A stretch of DNA of 64,000 nucleotides from Linum tenue (taxonomy: Eukaryota; Streptophyta; Magnoliopsida; Malpighiales; Linaceae): positions 15,376,001-15,440,000 of the forward strand of contig CAMGYJ010000011.1 of NCBI GenBank assembly GCA_946122785.1. The letters are read 5' to 3'. The notes beneath the pieces are model-generated. The model saw nothing but the letters and a program-made list of their open reading frames with translations. It was not told where the DNA came from and did no database searches. A program made the translations under genes and the position numbers. This document shows, piece after piece, positions 21,299 to 35,537 of this stretch (positions within the stretch are counted from its first letter, which is position 1; the number at the start of each line of letters is the position of its first letter).

Positions 21299-24200
21299 AT
21301 GGGCTCGGTCGCCGGCAGTAAATGGGACGACGACGACGGCGAGTATTCCGTAATCGGGGATAAAGGCGAAATTGGGTTCATCGATTATCAGGAAGACAAA
21401 TCCGTCTGCAATTACGATCCAACGGGGGATGGTCCCGTCGCGATCTCCTTCCCATTCCGCGTGCAGGACGGGAAGCCGCAGTCGGTTTCGGTGGGAGAAA
21501 CGGCCGCCGCTCCCATCACCATTAGGAACTCCACTGACGAAGCCGTCGAGCTGTGGGCCAAAATCTACGCCTCTACTCCGGTGGATTCCTTCCAGCTCTC
21601 CTTGATGAAGCCGCCTCCCTCCACCGGAAATGCTGCTGCCGGCGGTTTCCTCGGGTGTTTTGCTCTCGAGGATAGAATGATCCAGCCCGGCGAGACGTTG
21701 ACCTTGTGGCTGTCCTGCAAGCCACAGGAGATCGGAATGTACACTTCCGTCGTCCATTTCGACGTGTTGGGTGACAGGATTGAGAGGGTGGGGTTCATCC
21801 TGGCGGAGGATAAGATATCCCAGTCCTTGGCTTCCAGGAAGCCATACTCGAGAACCGTGAAGAAGAATCACTATGCCGTTACTGAATTCGTTAAGGGCAC
21901 GAATCCTAGGAGGGCGCCGGGCAGACCGGTGAAGAAGAGGCTTCCTAGGTATGACATTCCAAAGGAGACGAGAGAAAAGATTGAGAACAAGGAGATACCT
22001 GAAGAGATTACATCAGGTCTAAGTAGAGAGAACTATGCTGAGTACTTCAAGACTCTGTTGATCATGGAAGAAATACAGTTGGAGGTAACTTGTGTGTTGA
22101 CTTGTGTTGAAGTTTCTGGTTTGTTTGAATGGATGGATTTCGTCTGAGTATGCCTTTGTTGGTTGGTTTCAGGAGGATATGAGGGCTTACGATATGGAGC
22201 GGGTTGTAATGAAGAAAAGAGGGAACTTTCTTTCGCTCGTGGTGCCAGGGCTTGCTGAGAGAAGGCCTTCTCTCGTCCATGGAGATTATATATTTGCAAA
22301 GCCAGCGAATTCGGATGATTCTATTGTCCCTTATCAGGTCTGGTGCCAGCATATGTATATGTTCGCTGTTAATAGTCTTGATGATTTGAATTGTCAAATG
22401 TTTGTCCATGAATGGCTTCTGTGAAATCACTCGTTGACACAAATGGTTGCATTCTCTGCAGGGATTTGTTCACCGAGTTCAGGCTGATGAAGTGTATTTA
22501 CAGTTCAACACAGAGTTTCACTTGAGCCACATGAACGGGAATCTGTATGATGTGCACTTCACTTATAACAGAGTCAATATGAGGAGACAGTACCAAGCCA
22601 TTGATTCAGCTCGAGATTTGGATACCGAGATCCTATTCCCATCTGAGGCCCATGAACATAGGCTTATTCAACCGAAGTCTCTGATTCCGATAGCAAAAAA
22701 TATCAACGAAGAGCAGAAGTCTTCGATAGAGATGATTCTCGGGTGTACAGGAGGTCCTCCATACGTCATATATGGTCCACCAGGTACAGGCAAAACCATG
22801 ACCTTAGTGGAAGCGATACTTCAGCTTTATAGGAACAGGAGGAATGCTCGGATTCTTGTGTGTGCGCCCTCAAACAGTGCAGCAGACCATTTGCTGGATA
22901 AGCTTCTCTCTGAGGAGGCTGTCAGTGTTCGTGAGAACGAGATATTTCGGCTGAATGCAACTGCCCGTTCGTTTGAGGAGGTTAAACAAGATCACATACG
23001 GTTTTGTTTTTTTGATGACAACGTCTTCAAGTGTCCTCCATTCAGTGCCCTCTCTCGCTACAGGATCATCATATCGACATATATGAGTGCTAGTCTTCTT
23101 TACTCTGAAGGGATTGATCGAGGTCATTTCTCCCACATTTTCTTGGACGAGGCGGGGCAGGCTTCAGAACCAGAGAGCATGATTCCAATATCCAACCTTT
23201 GCCAGAGGAATACGGTTGTTGTTCTTGCTGGAGATCCAATGCAATTGGGTCCGGTGATACTCTCCAGAGATGCCGAATCATTTGGACTTGCCAAGTCATA
23301 CTTGGAGAGGCTTTTCGAATGTGAATCTTATCTGGAAAAAGATGAAAACTACGTGACAAAGCTTGTTAGGAACTACCGCTGCCATCCAGAAATTCTGTAT
23401 CTGCCTTCAAAGCTATTCTACAATGGAGAGTTGGTGGCTTGCAAAGATTCTACTGAAAGTTCAACTTCTTTGCTAAAACTGTTGAATTTTATACCGGGCA
23501 ATGACTTTCCTACAATCTTCTTTGGTATCCAAGGGCTTGATGAAAGGGAAGGAAGTAACCCGTCATGGTTTAACCGAATTGAAGCAAGCAAGGTAGTTGA
23601 GGTGATCAAGAAGCTGACGACTTGTGGAGATCTGAGTGAGGTTGATATTGGAGTGATTACTCCTTACAGGCAGCAAGTTCTGAAGATAAAGAAGGTCCTG
23701 GATGACTTGGATATGGCAGATGTTAAGGTTGGAAGCGTTGAACAGTTTCAGGGGCAGGAAAAGCAAGTCATTATAGTGTCTACTGTTCGGTCGACGATTG
23801 TGCACAATGACTTTGACAAGGTCCACTATTTGGGATTCTTGAGCAATCCAAGGAGGTTCAATGTGGCAATAACCCGTGCTATATCATTACTTATCCTTAT
23901 TGGAAACCCACATATCATCAGCAAGGTATTTTACCCGATTTCTTTTGGCCATTCATGAATCATTGGTCTTAATGCAAGAGGCATGGCTATGTTTTTTTCC
24001 TTCTTTTTGGCTTCTGGGTATTCATGCATCAACATGCTAAAGTGATGTACTATCAGGGTTTTCCCGGCATAGTCTTGACGTGTTAATGTGCTGAGAATGC
24101 TGTGCCCTTTTGGCTCTAAATATGGTTTAGTTAAGCTGAGGTTGCAACAGTTGGTAAGTGAAGCTGTTGAAACTATTGTTGCAGGATGAGTACTGGAATA

Positions 24201-24481
24201 TGCTATTATGGCGCTGCTCAGACCATGAGTCCTACAAAGGTTGTGCCCTTCCAGAAAGGCAGGATTTCAGTGATGGATATGGAGTGCAGGAGAATGGTGG
24301 TGACTATGGCGAAGGAAATAACCATCTGGCCTCAGGAGAAGAAGGCGAATGGGGTCAAGACTCGTCATCCCAGGCTAATACTCGAGCAGCCGATGTAGGT
24401 GCATGGGTTCAAGACTCGTGTCAGGCCAATGCTCAAGTTCCTGGGACCGACGAAGCTGAATGGTCTGATGGTTGGAAGTAA
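21299..24481 (+). CDS. SDE3: SDE3 RNA helicase (RNA-silencing amplification)
   Basis: Upf1-like superfamily 1 RNA helicase, which in Arabidopsis supports silencing amplification with RDR6 and binds Argonaute. Exons: 21299-22084, 22173-22337, 22462-23925 and 24185-24481, all with GT-AG introns in phase 0, giving 903 aa. The N-terminal signature is [16 protein letters not shown]. Helicase motifs: Walker A GPPGTGKT (about residues 422-429), DEAG (546-549), [20 protein letters not shown], and [10 protein letters not shown]. The tail has WG/GW dipeptides ([16 protein letters not shown]) as in the Argonaute-binding tail of SDE3. I chose ATG 21299 because family similarity starts just after it; the frame is open upstream but without an ATG. 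No disabling change is seen. Confidence 0.95.
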
Positions 24482-24870
24482 TCAAGTAATACTGGGTTCT
24501 AACCTATGTACTTAGGACAGTAATCTATATCTAGTTCTATTCAGAACCCGTGTTTTCCCCCATTCCCCCAGTAAGTCTATACTCAGTATCACCCTAAAAC
24601 CGAGAATCAAGCTGGCTAGGAAGTTTGTATTGTCATTCACATGGGAAAACACTAAAACTTGTGGAATTTATTCAGCGTTCTTTAGTTGATTCCAAAGAAT
24701 GTGCAGACCTTTATTTGCAAAAGAGTATGTGAAACAGACAGATGATGCAATGATCAGGATAGTCAAATGTTGTTTCAGGAAGTAGTAGCTATGTACTGCA
24801 GACATTACATGTAAACAGAGTGCCACCAATTATTAAGAAACAGGTGGGTCAAACTCATCCTGGTAGAGCA
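24482..24870. other. Convergent 3' ends of SDE3 and the first LTPG gene
   Basis: Only 389 bp separate the two stop codons. The stretch must hold both 3' UTRs, and no other feature is seen. Confidence 0.7.
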
Positions 24871-26258
24871 TTAGATGAGTGATGAAAGTAGAAATGGAAG
24901 AAGGGCTGCTGCTACCTGGAGAAACCAAGTCCTGATGGAGCCAAGTTCTGCAGCCATTGAAACATCTTGGTATGTTGAATAATCTGTATCCAGGACTGGA
25001 GGAGGACTAGCAGCAGCAGTCGATGATGGAGGGGAATGTTTGCCAGATTCAGCAAGTGGGGTCACTGGTGGAGCAGGTGGAGCCACTGGACGATGTGACC
25101 TATTGCGAGGAACTGCAGGAAGTTCGATCAAACGATATAATACTATCGTCTGAATCTAAGGGTCACTATAGTATACAGACATGGAAGAACAATGTATATC
25201 AGGTTTTGTTGTTTACCAGATACAAGGGGAGCTTGCGCAGATTCAGTGGGTGGACTCATTGCAGCAGATGTATCATTATCATAACCTGCAAAAGTATTTG
25301 CGTAAATGGTAAATATTCCATAGGCTGAATTGGTAAGATCTTGATTCTAAACTCTAAGGCTTAATTAATTTACCAGAATCAGATGGTCTCGGCTCTCTTA
25401 ATGAATCGTGCGAGCTGGGAACAGGAGGCAAAGCTGCAGAAAACACAACAATTCCGCTTCTTTCAATTGTTAAAGATCTTAGATGAGGAAACGAGGACGC
25501 TTCCCAATCCCTCATCACGACGTATATACTGATTTCTGCCATTAACAAGCTTGCGTTCTTTCCAAAGATAAAATGAAGTAGCCTGTGCTCTACTCAGCGT
25601 TTCTCTAATGGCGCGAAAACCACTAGTTTCAAGAAATTGCGAATTCAGCTACTGAACATCATCATCGCTACGCTATTGAGAATCCAGAAATTGCGAATTC
25701 AGCTACTGATCATCATCATCAATTCATCATCGCTACGTTATTGAGAATCAAGAAATTGCGAAATTCAGCTACTGATCATCATCGCTACGCTACTCAGAAT
25801 TCAGATCCGCATCTCCGGTCCAGTACTCGATTCAAGAACGGTTTCCAAGAAAACGAACCTGCGCAGATCGACTCCAGAGAGGAATCGAGCTTGGCCACCG
25901 CGGTGGAACTGTCGTTCGCGTGACGCCTGGAGCAGAGAGCAGGGAGAGACGCAATCCTGGTGCGGTTCAACGGGAATCCAAACAGCAGCGGCTGCTTCAC
26001 CAGTTGACAGTAGCATTTGCTGCCGCCGGTGCTGAACGACTCCAAGACGACGCTGCAGCACTTAGCGGAGAGTCGGTGGCGGCGGACTCCGTTCGGCGGC
26101 GCAGAAACGTAGCCGAAGCACGGCGAGAAAGCCACCATGTCGGTGACGCAGTCTTCCGGCGACGGCGTTGATGGAGCGACCGCGGCGGCGGCGTTGGCGT
26201 TTGCGGCAAGGAGGAGTAAGAGCGCCGTAGCGAAAATCCGCGCAAAACCGTTAGTCAT
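24871..26258 (-). CDS. GPI-anchored lipid transfer protein, LTPG type (gene 1)
   Basis: Secreted protein that binds lipids at the cell surface or wall. Exons on the minus strand: 26258-25859, 25433-25374, 25285-25217 and 25112-24871; all introns are GT-AG in phase 1, giving 256 aa. A signal peptide (MTNGFARIFATALLLLLAA) is followed by the eight-cysteine motif in the order C, C, CC, CxC, C, C (EDCVTDMVAFSPC, AKCC, KCYC, LPALC, ESICAG). Then comes a long proline/serine-rich linker coded by exons 2-4 and a hydrophobic end (FLQVAAALLPFLLSSLI) fitting a GPI attachment signal. It is the longest of the four LTPG genes here. It is tail to tail with SDE3; Arabidopsis also has an LTPG gene beside SDE3. 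Confidence 0.88.
25631..25803. repeat. Three-unit minisatellite in intron 1 of LTPG gene 1
   Basis: Units start at 25631, 25685 and 25750 (54, 65 and 54 bp). Each begins with AGAAATTGCGAA and contains TCAGCTACTGA and CATCATCGCTACG. The middle unit has 11 extra bases from a CATCAT-type expansion. It lies 56 bases inside the intron from the exon 1 donor. Confidence 0.9.
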
Positions 26259-26385
26259 CTGGAGAGAGAAAGACGGAGATAGAGAAAAAAGGAAGTGAGA
26301 GGAGAGGGGAATTATGTTCTGGCGAGTAGTGAACTCTGACTCTCTGAGTCACTCCGGTTGGTTACTGTTGACTCGCCGGAGAGAT

Positions 26386-26396
26386 CTTTTTTATAG
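26386..26396 (-). promoter_or_regulatory. TATA box of LTPG gene 1
   Basis: Minus strand reads GCTATAAAAAA about 130 bp before the start codon at 26258. Confidence 0.6.
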
Positions 26397-27129
26397 CGAG
26401 AGCTGGGGACAGCAGAAGGCGGGAAAATCCCAGAAGTTTGTTGGGCCCCAACGACGCCGTTTGGAGTAGAATTATCTCTGTTTCTTCCATTGTTAGAGAA
26501 CTCAAAGTAAGAGATTATCAAACGAGGAACCCGGCCAGCAACAAGCACAAGCAGTTGAATCCTGACTTCACAGCCTTGTTGAGGACTTCGCAGCAGGCAG
26601 CACGAATCTTCGATGGAATACGGGCCATTCGCGTGCCTGAAACACGGGACCAGGTCCATTTCCCGGATGGAGCAGCATTTGATTTGGCTGCACAGTACTG
26701 TTGGAGTTAAGAAGGCACGCCATTTTTGTCACAGCTAGCAGAGCCACTGAAGTTGTAAGTAGTGGCCATTTTTGTTCTGTAATTACGTCAAAATGAAGTA
26801 GAAATCTGTGTATGCATATTGTTCTATAATCTGGTTGGAAGGAGTAGGTTAACCATTAGCATCCATACTGAGAATTAGATAGTTCTCATGCAAGACAAGG
26901 AATATAATGAAGTCTAATGTTCTTAGTTTATTATAAATCCATAGATATATGTTACAGCAATAAATAATCACTATGGCTTCATAAACAATCCCCTAATTGG
27001 GAAAAGAACTCAATCCTCTCCCCAAAATACAATATACCAAATACAGAAATCCACAAAAGAATACTTGCCGTATAAACATGGAAACAAGCCAAAACTCAGA
27101 AGCAATGCAAGTAGAGCAGCAGAATCTAG
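26397..27129. other. Spacer between LTPG genes 1 and 2
   Basis: It holds the distal promoter of gene 1 and the 3' UTR of gene 2. A 115-codon minus-strand frame (26659-26312) overlaps the promoter and has no recognisable features, so it is not called. Confidence 0.5.
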
Positions 27130-27952
27130 CTAGTAGAACTTGCAGAGTACAAATCCTAGTGCAAGCACCACAAGAGATGGAGAGAAGCTGTAAGAGGCTG
27201 CTGCTGAAGTGTTAATGGTTGGCCTGCTTCCAGTTGTTGATGTTGGTGGAGTCAGGTCAGGCGTTGTAGTTCCTGAATCTGGCGTCTCAGGAACAACCGA
27301 GCCTGAAAAAAGAGAAACAAAAACCCTCTTAGTTGTTTAGCATCAAATCGATCCAACTTTCATCGCTTGATTAGAATGTCAATGAACAGAGTTGGTCTCT
27401 CACTTGTAGGTGCGTCGGATGGAGAACCACCAGGAGCCAGAGAGGGTCCCAGGGCTGGAGCAGGAACTGGAGCACCAGCAGCAGCTGCATACCAAGAGAT
27501 ACACAACAGAAAGAAGAACAAAATCATTAGTACCCTTTTGCTAGAACTCCATCAATCTACATACGAAAAATTCGATTGGAATGTGTTGCTAAGAAGTGGT
27601 AACCTTTGCACTGGACAGGGACGCCAGGCATGTTGCAGGCGCGAGGGAGCGAGATGGCTAGGGTTCTGTTGATTGGAATCTGGAAAGGAACGCTTGCGGT
27701 GACGAGGAGGCACATGCAGTCCATGCCAGCTCCGGTGAGGTTCTTGAGCTGGTCGCAGCAGTCTGCCGTTGGGGAAGAGCCTGCGGCGGAGCTATTTGTG
27801 AGGAAGTTCATGCAAGGGGTGAGGCCTGCGATGGCTGTGGCCGAGCACGGGGTGGTGATCTGGCCATTGGAGGGTGAGATCAGGAAGGCTAGTGCTAGTG
27901 AAGCTGCCATGGAAATGAGAAGCACAAGGGAACAGGGCTTGAAAGATGCCAT
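27130..27952 (-). CDS. GPI-anchored lipid transfer protein, LTPG type (gene 2)
   Basis: Minus-strand exons 27952-27604, 27484-27404 and 27302-27130 with two GT-AG phase 1 introns (119 and 101 nt), giving 200 aa. The signal peptide starts MASFKPCSLVLLISMAASLA. The eight-cysteine motif is complete: TTPCSATAIAGLTPC, ADCC, DCMC, PRAC, VQC. A linker rich in A, P, S and T follows, then a GPI-type tail (SLVVLALGFVLCKFY). A TATAAATT box lies at 28048-28055 on the minus strand. Without splicing of intron 1 the frame stops at 27557, giving a protein without the anchor. Confidence 0.92.
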
Positions 27953-28047
27953 GTGATTTTCTTGGAAGGGGAAGAGAGGATTGGGAGTTCAAGTGTTGAA
28001 GGTTTTGTATGTTTGGTTTGGTTTGGATTGGATTAGAGAAAAGGGAG

Positions 28048-28055
28048 AATTTATA
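28048..28055 (-). promoter_or_regulatory. TATA box of LTPG gene 2
   Basis: Minus strand TATAAATT about 96 bp before the start codon at 27952. Confidence 0.6.
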
Positions 28056-29132
28056 GTTTGGGAGTTTGTTACTTGTGAAAGGGGGAAATAGGAGGGAAAG
28101 AAGGATGAGAGGGTTTGGTGTTTGAAGCTCAACTACCTTAACTAGATTGTGTAAGGGGAGAATTTGGAAAGTGGCCATGTGGCATCTTCTAGCTGGAGAC
28201 CATTATTGATTGTCCTCTACTTATTGGATTTGGGCCTTCTTCCCCATGACATTTAGCAAGCCCACAAGTTAATGATGTTAGAAATTTCATGTGTTTGGAG
28301 ATTAGATAGTTGATAATAGGATTAGCATCTCCATTTTAGACTAGTCTAAGTAGTTAGCTAGTAGGTGAGGTCGGATAAGGCTTATGCAAAGTATATGTTA
28401 ATGTAGATTGACTTATTAATATATGTTATTTGAAGAAAATACTTTTGAAATGAAAAATTGAGAACAATATAAGTGGCGTAGTGTACTAATTCGAAGAATG
28501 AGGGTTCGGGCTCTCGCCCAGGCCGATGTCATTAAATTTTAACAAGCAATAGACAAGAAGTTAAAAATTTGATAAACATACAAAATATTAAACACAACAA
28601 CGTTACAACAAGGCAAAAATATAGTTCGATGATATATTGTTACATTGCGTTCAATAAATCAAGACACAAATCAAGTGTCTCATATCAAAATTATCATTTT
28701 CAATCTCAAACTTCTATCGAGACGAAATTGATATCTTGATTAAGCATCCTCACGAATCAAATACATTGCATATTTTTATATTAGTCTTCTTAAATAGAAT
28801 TGATCAAACTTTAATAATAAATAAAACAAGAAAATGGTTGATCAACATACTCCAAGGTTATTCATATAAAGTGACATACTGGTAACCTGCAAATTTCTTC
28901 TAACAATCACATTTAAAATTCTTTTCTATTGAAGATATAGTTTATGTATGTTTTTTTTATGAATGCCATGACAATTGACATCCGAGTATTGGTTATATAC
29001 TAACTTCACTTATACACCTATAAAGCAACGTGTTCATGGTTCACCTATAATGCCACGCAAATGTGCTACTCTTCAATGTCTTGAACATCAATCGCAAAAG
29101 ATTAGAAGCTACTGTATTCTAAAAAAAAAAAA

Positions 29133-29176
29133 TAATAATAATAATAATAAATAAATAAATAAATAAATAAATAAAA
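29133..29176. repeat. (AAT)n/(AAAT)n microsatellite
   Basis: AAT units passing into AAAT units after an A run. Confidence 0.9.
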
Positions 29177-29889
29177 AATTAGAAGCTACTAGCTAGCCAA
29201 GATAAGAAAATATATTTGGGTTCCGACTTCACTTGCTCCCACCCATGACTTTTGAACTTGGTTACGTACCAATAAAGAAATTAAAGGAGAATTGAAATGG
29301 CTGGTTTGAGTGAGTTAATGGTTAAAGTGTTGTATTTGCTCACAAATAATTCACTAGCTCTTTACCCGGTCCGTTGGCCGGAGAAATTTATTTCATAATT
29401 TATATTAATTAACTTATTTATATGTTTAAATCATTTTGGATCTTCTAAATATTTTGTGTTCTTGATTCATAAAAGAGTTTGTAGTATGTCTATATTGCAA
29501 ATTTCCAATATTTAGCACACTCACTTCTGATGCTTTGGTTTTCTAATCATAAATTATGTTGCTGTCACGTCCCATTTAGAACTTATGTCAAAATTTGTCA
29601 ACCAAAACACTAATATTTAGCCTACGCCAACCTGAACCACACACATATGTATATATATTGTTCAAGCTAACGTGCGGCAGGAGTACGCTATACTCTTGCG
29701 TTCACACTACCATACGACCATTGAGTTTTCCTATTTAGACTCCGGAGTTTTTTGGGGCATGATACTATACCCTAACCTTTAATAGGTGAACTCCAATCTA
29801 TAATTCTCTAACCTCTAATTTAGGCAAATACTTTGTCATACCTATCTTCTATCGTATCTTGAGTAAAATCAAAAGATAGTATACCTTGA

Positions 29890-29907
29890 TATATATATAT
29901 ATATATA
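29890..29907. repeat. (AT)n microsatellite
   Basis: About nine AT units. Confidence 0.85.
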
Positions 29908-31969
29908 GTAGACTCAAATTTATCCAGATATTTCGCCAGACCTATCTTATCTCGCCTAATACTCATATTAAAAGTGCTACTTGCCTATCCCCACCCTCGA
30001 GATTGAGATCCCGCTTTTACCCCCATAACGTCAGACAACCATTAGGGTTGTCTATCGTTTGATATGCAATATATAAAGAGGCAAATTCTAAGATCCTGCT
30101 ATTTATTTCTTATCCTCTCCCACCGCCCCCTTTATGGAGAATAAAAGGGTAGGGATGACAGGATCATAACTCGATATGGTTTTATTCTGTTCATCGTATC
30201 GCTTTTGTCAAATTCAGGTGTTGGTACATTATACTGGGTGGCAGCTTTTTGGTGCCCGGCCTCGGAGGTTATGTTCTTTATTGATTTTTTTGGGCTTCTT
30301 TTCATTATTCTTTGGTACCTATGGTTGTGATCAAAGGTATTTAGCCCCCGAAAGGGATTGCGATTTTAGGTCCTTTGGAAATCCAATACACATTCATGAT
30401 CCTCAACTTTAAAGAACTCTCGACCAATGTTGTAAAGATTAGGACTTTTTACTGAGAAATTCTTAGTAAAGATACTTCATTATTGGATCAATTTATTCAT
30501 CCATATTGAAACTTGACACACACCGTAGGCCTCGTGATGATTAAATTCTATAATCTCGACTCATTTCTATTTTGGATGTTAGTTTTTTTTATCAAGATAC
30601 TAAAATTTAGTATATATTATACAATATGTATCAATTGTTAATTTTGAAGTTTAGATGAAACTTCAACCCGTGGTCATTGTTTATTGTTGGCTTAGAATCT
30701 CAATCTAAGACACTCGCACACACTATCGAGGATTTTGGTCTTAACATGGTCGTTGAATGTGTAATTTTCAAAGATTTTATTACTTATATATAAATATTTG
30801 ATAAATAGTGTCTACAATACACACATATTTCAAGATTCGTGTTTCTCGAGTTTGGACGAACTGGCAACCAATTTTGAGAGTTGAGATTATTGGATAAAGA
30901 TACTTGATTGCTGGATAAATATGTTTATCCCAATTGACTATCTTACTAAAAATTGTCAACCTTTAATTGGTAAATCTCTAGGTTAGTAGTTGATGAAACG
31001 CGATGTTTATCGTAGATTCTCAAAAAGATTCTCTAACCTTCCTTTATGCTATTTTTCAAGAAAATCTTGTGTCTCATCTTAGGGTATGAAGTCAAAGTTC
31101 ATCAACAATCATACTTAAGTCATTTTGAAAATTTTAATTTATAATCGTTGACGATAACTCCAAGTCTGAAAGAAAATTTCTTAACGTACGACTTAGGACC
31201 TCAATAGAGCTTGCTCAATCAACATAATATAGCACAAATATTATTAGAACAAATATTATTAATGTGAACTTATGACACATTATAAAATTATTGCACATGC
31301 GATTTTTCTTCATTTTAGGAGTTTAAGGTAGAACATGATATGAGGAATAATAAGTTTTTTTTAAATAAATAACTATAACTACTTGATCAAGATTATACTC
31401 TGACATTTTGCTAAATAATAATTTTTTTTATTTTATAGACATATTATTTACGAATAAGAGAGTGTTTCATTGCAACAAAATATAAAGTAACATAGTTTAT
31501 TTTTCACAGGTAATTGAATGTCAAATGTTTATTTTCTCTCTTTTCATATAAATTTTGTTTAATCGAAAAAAAACATTATTTTTTATGTGTATGTTTGTTT
31601 AATTTTTTCATCAAAATGTAACTTATCATTCAATTTTAGTAAATATGAGTAAAAATTTTACTTCATAAGGTTTAATCAGATATTTTTTATTTAAACAAAT
31701 GTGGTATATGTTACTTTCTATTTTCTTTTTCATATTTTTTTACTGGAAAAATTATTATTAATGTGTGTTTGGTTAAGTTTATTAACATGTAACTTATTAT
31801 TAAAGAAAAAGAATAAATGGATAAAAGAAATGGAAATATTAAAGAAGAGAGAGGTAGCTCCATAAATACATTAATAACTTTTTTTTTTGTTAAAAAATTG
31901 TCCAACTTGGCAAATTGTGGATCCTTCAAGTGCTTATGTGGCAAGAGATTGTTTTTGAATTGCCATAAT

Positions 31970-32035
31970 ATATAATATAGATATAGATATAGATAGATAT
32001 AGATAGATAGATATAGATAGATAGATATAGATACT
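31970..32035. repeat. GATA/TAGATA microsatellite
   Basis: Interleaved GATA and GATATA units for about 65 bases. Confidence 0.9.
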
Positions 32036-32435
32036 TATATGGCAATTGAGTTCAAATGACTTGTTTAGTTGAATTCATTTAACATGTGGTATTCTATAAC
32101 AATTAAGATGAAATACCAATATATGTCTTTAACAATTTATCATTTGAAAGAGGTTAGGGTGTTAACATCCAATTTGTTACCATTGTAGTAACACTAACTT
32201 AAGTTTAAAGTTTTTGAATGTTTCGCTTTCTGATATGAACATGTGATTTTCTGATTTTAGCCGATTTACAGAGCCGTTTTGGGCGATTACATGTAATTTA
32301 TGTTTATATGTTCAAACTATAATTTGTATATGAAATCCATCACTTAGAACTAGGGGAGGTATTGCTATGAGTAGGTAGTTACTCTAATATCTTAATAAAT
32401 TATGTTAACATTGTGCTAATTCTAAGGGATGTTAG

Positions 32436-33744
<1,309 letters not shown>

Positions 33745-35029
33745 GGGGTCGTTTGGATAGGGTATTTCAATGAGTTATTTCGGCCCAAATAACTTACAAT
33801 GAGTTATTTGGGCCGAAATAACTCGTTTGGATTCACAAAATTGAATTGCGGTATTTGGGGGTCGAGTTATTTATAATTAACGCGAATTGCGGTATTCTAA
33901 ATACCACCCACCCCCGTGTTATTTGTAAATAATGCGTAGTGGGATTTTCTGTGCCCCTTTCTGCCCCTCTCTCTCTCTCCCCCCTCTCCTTCTTCCTCCT
34001 TTCTTCTCGTTCGATTTTCTCTCCGAAGGCAAAATCGACTGCTGCAAAATCAATTCCTCTACTAATTTTAGATTCCTTTCTCTATGCAGATCCGATTGAG
34101 TAGGCGAAACCCTAGGCGGCGATGACGGTACAGCTTCATCGGCGATGATTTCTTCTTCTGCTGGCGGCGATGGAAGAGCTTCATTGGAGTGGTCGTCCGT
34201 TAGTGAGCAACGGCAATTGGATGGGCCAGAGGGTCCTTTTTCTCCGTCGCCAACAGCATAAGCAATAGCAGTGGGTCGATTCGTCTTCGATTGAATTTGC
34301 TGGCGGTAGAGTGATGGATTTTGCAATCGCCGGTAGCACAACTCTGGGGGTCCGATTTGAGATACGCACCACTCTCATCTCTCTCACCTCTTCGTATTCT
34401 TCCCTCTCTCCAATTGCTCTGTTTTCCTCTGTTGTTCCTTGAAGGCGGCTGCTACCACTCAAAGACGAGAATTCCAGGGACGAGGCGTTTTAGGTTCTCG
34501 ACTGCTTCTGCAAGTTTTGTAAATGGAGGGGAAAGTGAAACAGTAGGGAAAAAGATAGAAACAGGCGATGTTTTGTTGGGTTCGGCGGGGAAAGCGCGTA
34601 GACTTTCGCGGCTTTGAGGAAACTGTAAATCGAGTTGTACAGATCTGATTTTTTGGAGTTTTGGGTTGGTAAATTATTGGTTTGGTGAGGTGGATTGATG
34701 TTTTTCTTGCAAAGAGGAAAGTGTTCTGGGAATTGGGATGGACTGGTGTGGAATTGATGTTGGTTCTGTTCCCCCAATTTTCTTCATTGGTTTGTAGCAA
34801 GCATCTTTGTTCGTTGTCTGCTTGTCTTTCAATAGAAGGGTAGGAAGAAGGGTAGGTTTGTATTTTAACTGAATATTATAGAATAACACACCACAATTAA
34901 CTCTTTGAGCCAAACAAGACATTTTAATCCAATTATCACTTAAATACCATACAAATACCTAATTGTCAAATAGTGAGTTATTTCGTCTCACAAATACCAC
35001 GTGATCAATAAATCCATCCAAACGACCCC
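33745..35029. mobile_element. PIF/Harbinger-type non-autonomous element, 1285 bp
   Basis: Ends are GGGGTCGTTTGGAT and its inverse ATCCAAACGACCCC. A TAA target triplet flanks both sides (33742-33744 and 35030-35032), the PIF/Harbinger pattern. Near the left end there is a perfect 23-bp inverted repeat with a 7-base loop (33772-33794 and 33802-33824). The centre (33930-34680) is less AT-rich, with CT-rich tracts and GAA/GGCGG words, and could include captured host 5' UTR. No transposase is seen. Confidence 0.78.
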
Positions 35030-35269
35030 TAAAAGAAAAAAAGACAGTTTTAGTAAGTTGAGAAAATATTAAGTAACCATGTCATTGAACAACAATCGGA
35101 CTATAGCATTAGCAAGCTGGAAGGCTGGAACTTGGATCACACTTTGGTTCTCAAACTGGGCTTCGGCTTTGTACAAACATTGGGCTCCGAAAATGGGCTA
35201 TAATAGTTGGAGCTAAACCAATTGACCCGACCCACGCCACCAGCAAACAAACACCTCCTCAGTCCTCAC

Positions 35270-35537
35270 CTCAACTCAAGAGTACATCCTTGTCAATTCT
35301 TCTACACCCACGAGAAGAAACCACTGTCAAGAACCAGTTGATCCCAATAACTCGAGTTGTTGGAAGAAGGTTATGCTGGATCTTATACCACTCTCTAACA
35401 CGCCCCCTCAAACGAAAGTCAATCCACGGCTTGACGTTTGCACAGGCCCACCATACCATGTGCTTGAAAGACAACGGTTAATATTGGGGATCGTGGAGAT
35501 TCGAACACATGACCTTTCGGTTCTAGGCTCTGATACC
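35270..35537 (-). repeat. tRNA-like repeat next to the copia LTR
   Basis: On the minus strand, TGGTATCAGAGCC is followed 25 bases later by GTGTTCGAATCTC, which fits an RNA polymerase III B box (GTTCGAATC), then by a body ending near 35290. It may be internal sequence of a copia element after its primer site, or a tRNA-derived SINE; I cannot decide. Confidence 0.35.

Noticed and set aside
21281..21871. 196-codon minus-strand frame
   Set aside because: Antisense shadow of SDE3 exon 1 with no family features.
26312..26659. 115-codon minus-strand frame
   Set aside because: Overlaps the TATA box and promoter of LTPG gene 1; no recognisable domain.
30176..30412. 78-codon plus-strand frame
   Set aside because: Isolated, low complexity, no splice context or family pattern.
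33919..34341. 140-codon minus-strand frame in the PIF/Harbinger-type element
   Set aside because: No transposase or DNA-binding motif; CT-rich composition keeps the frame open.
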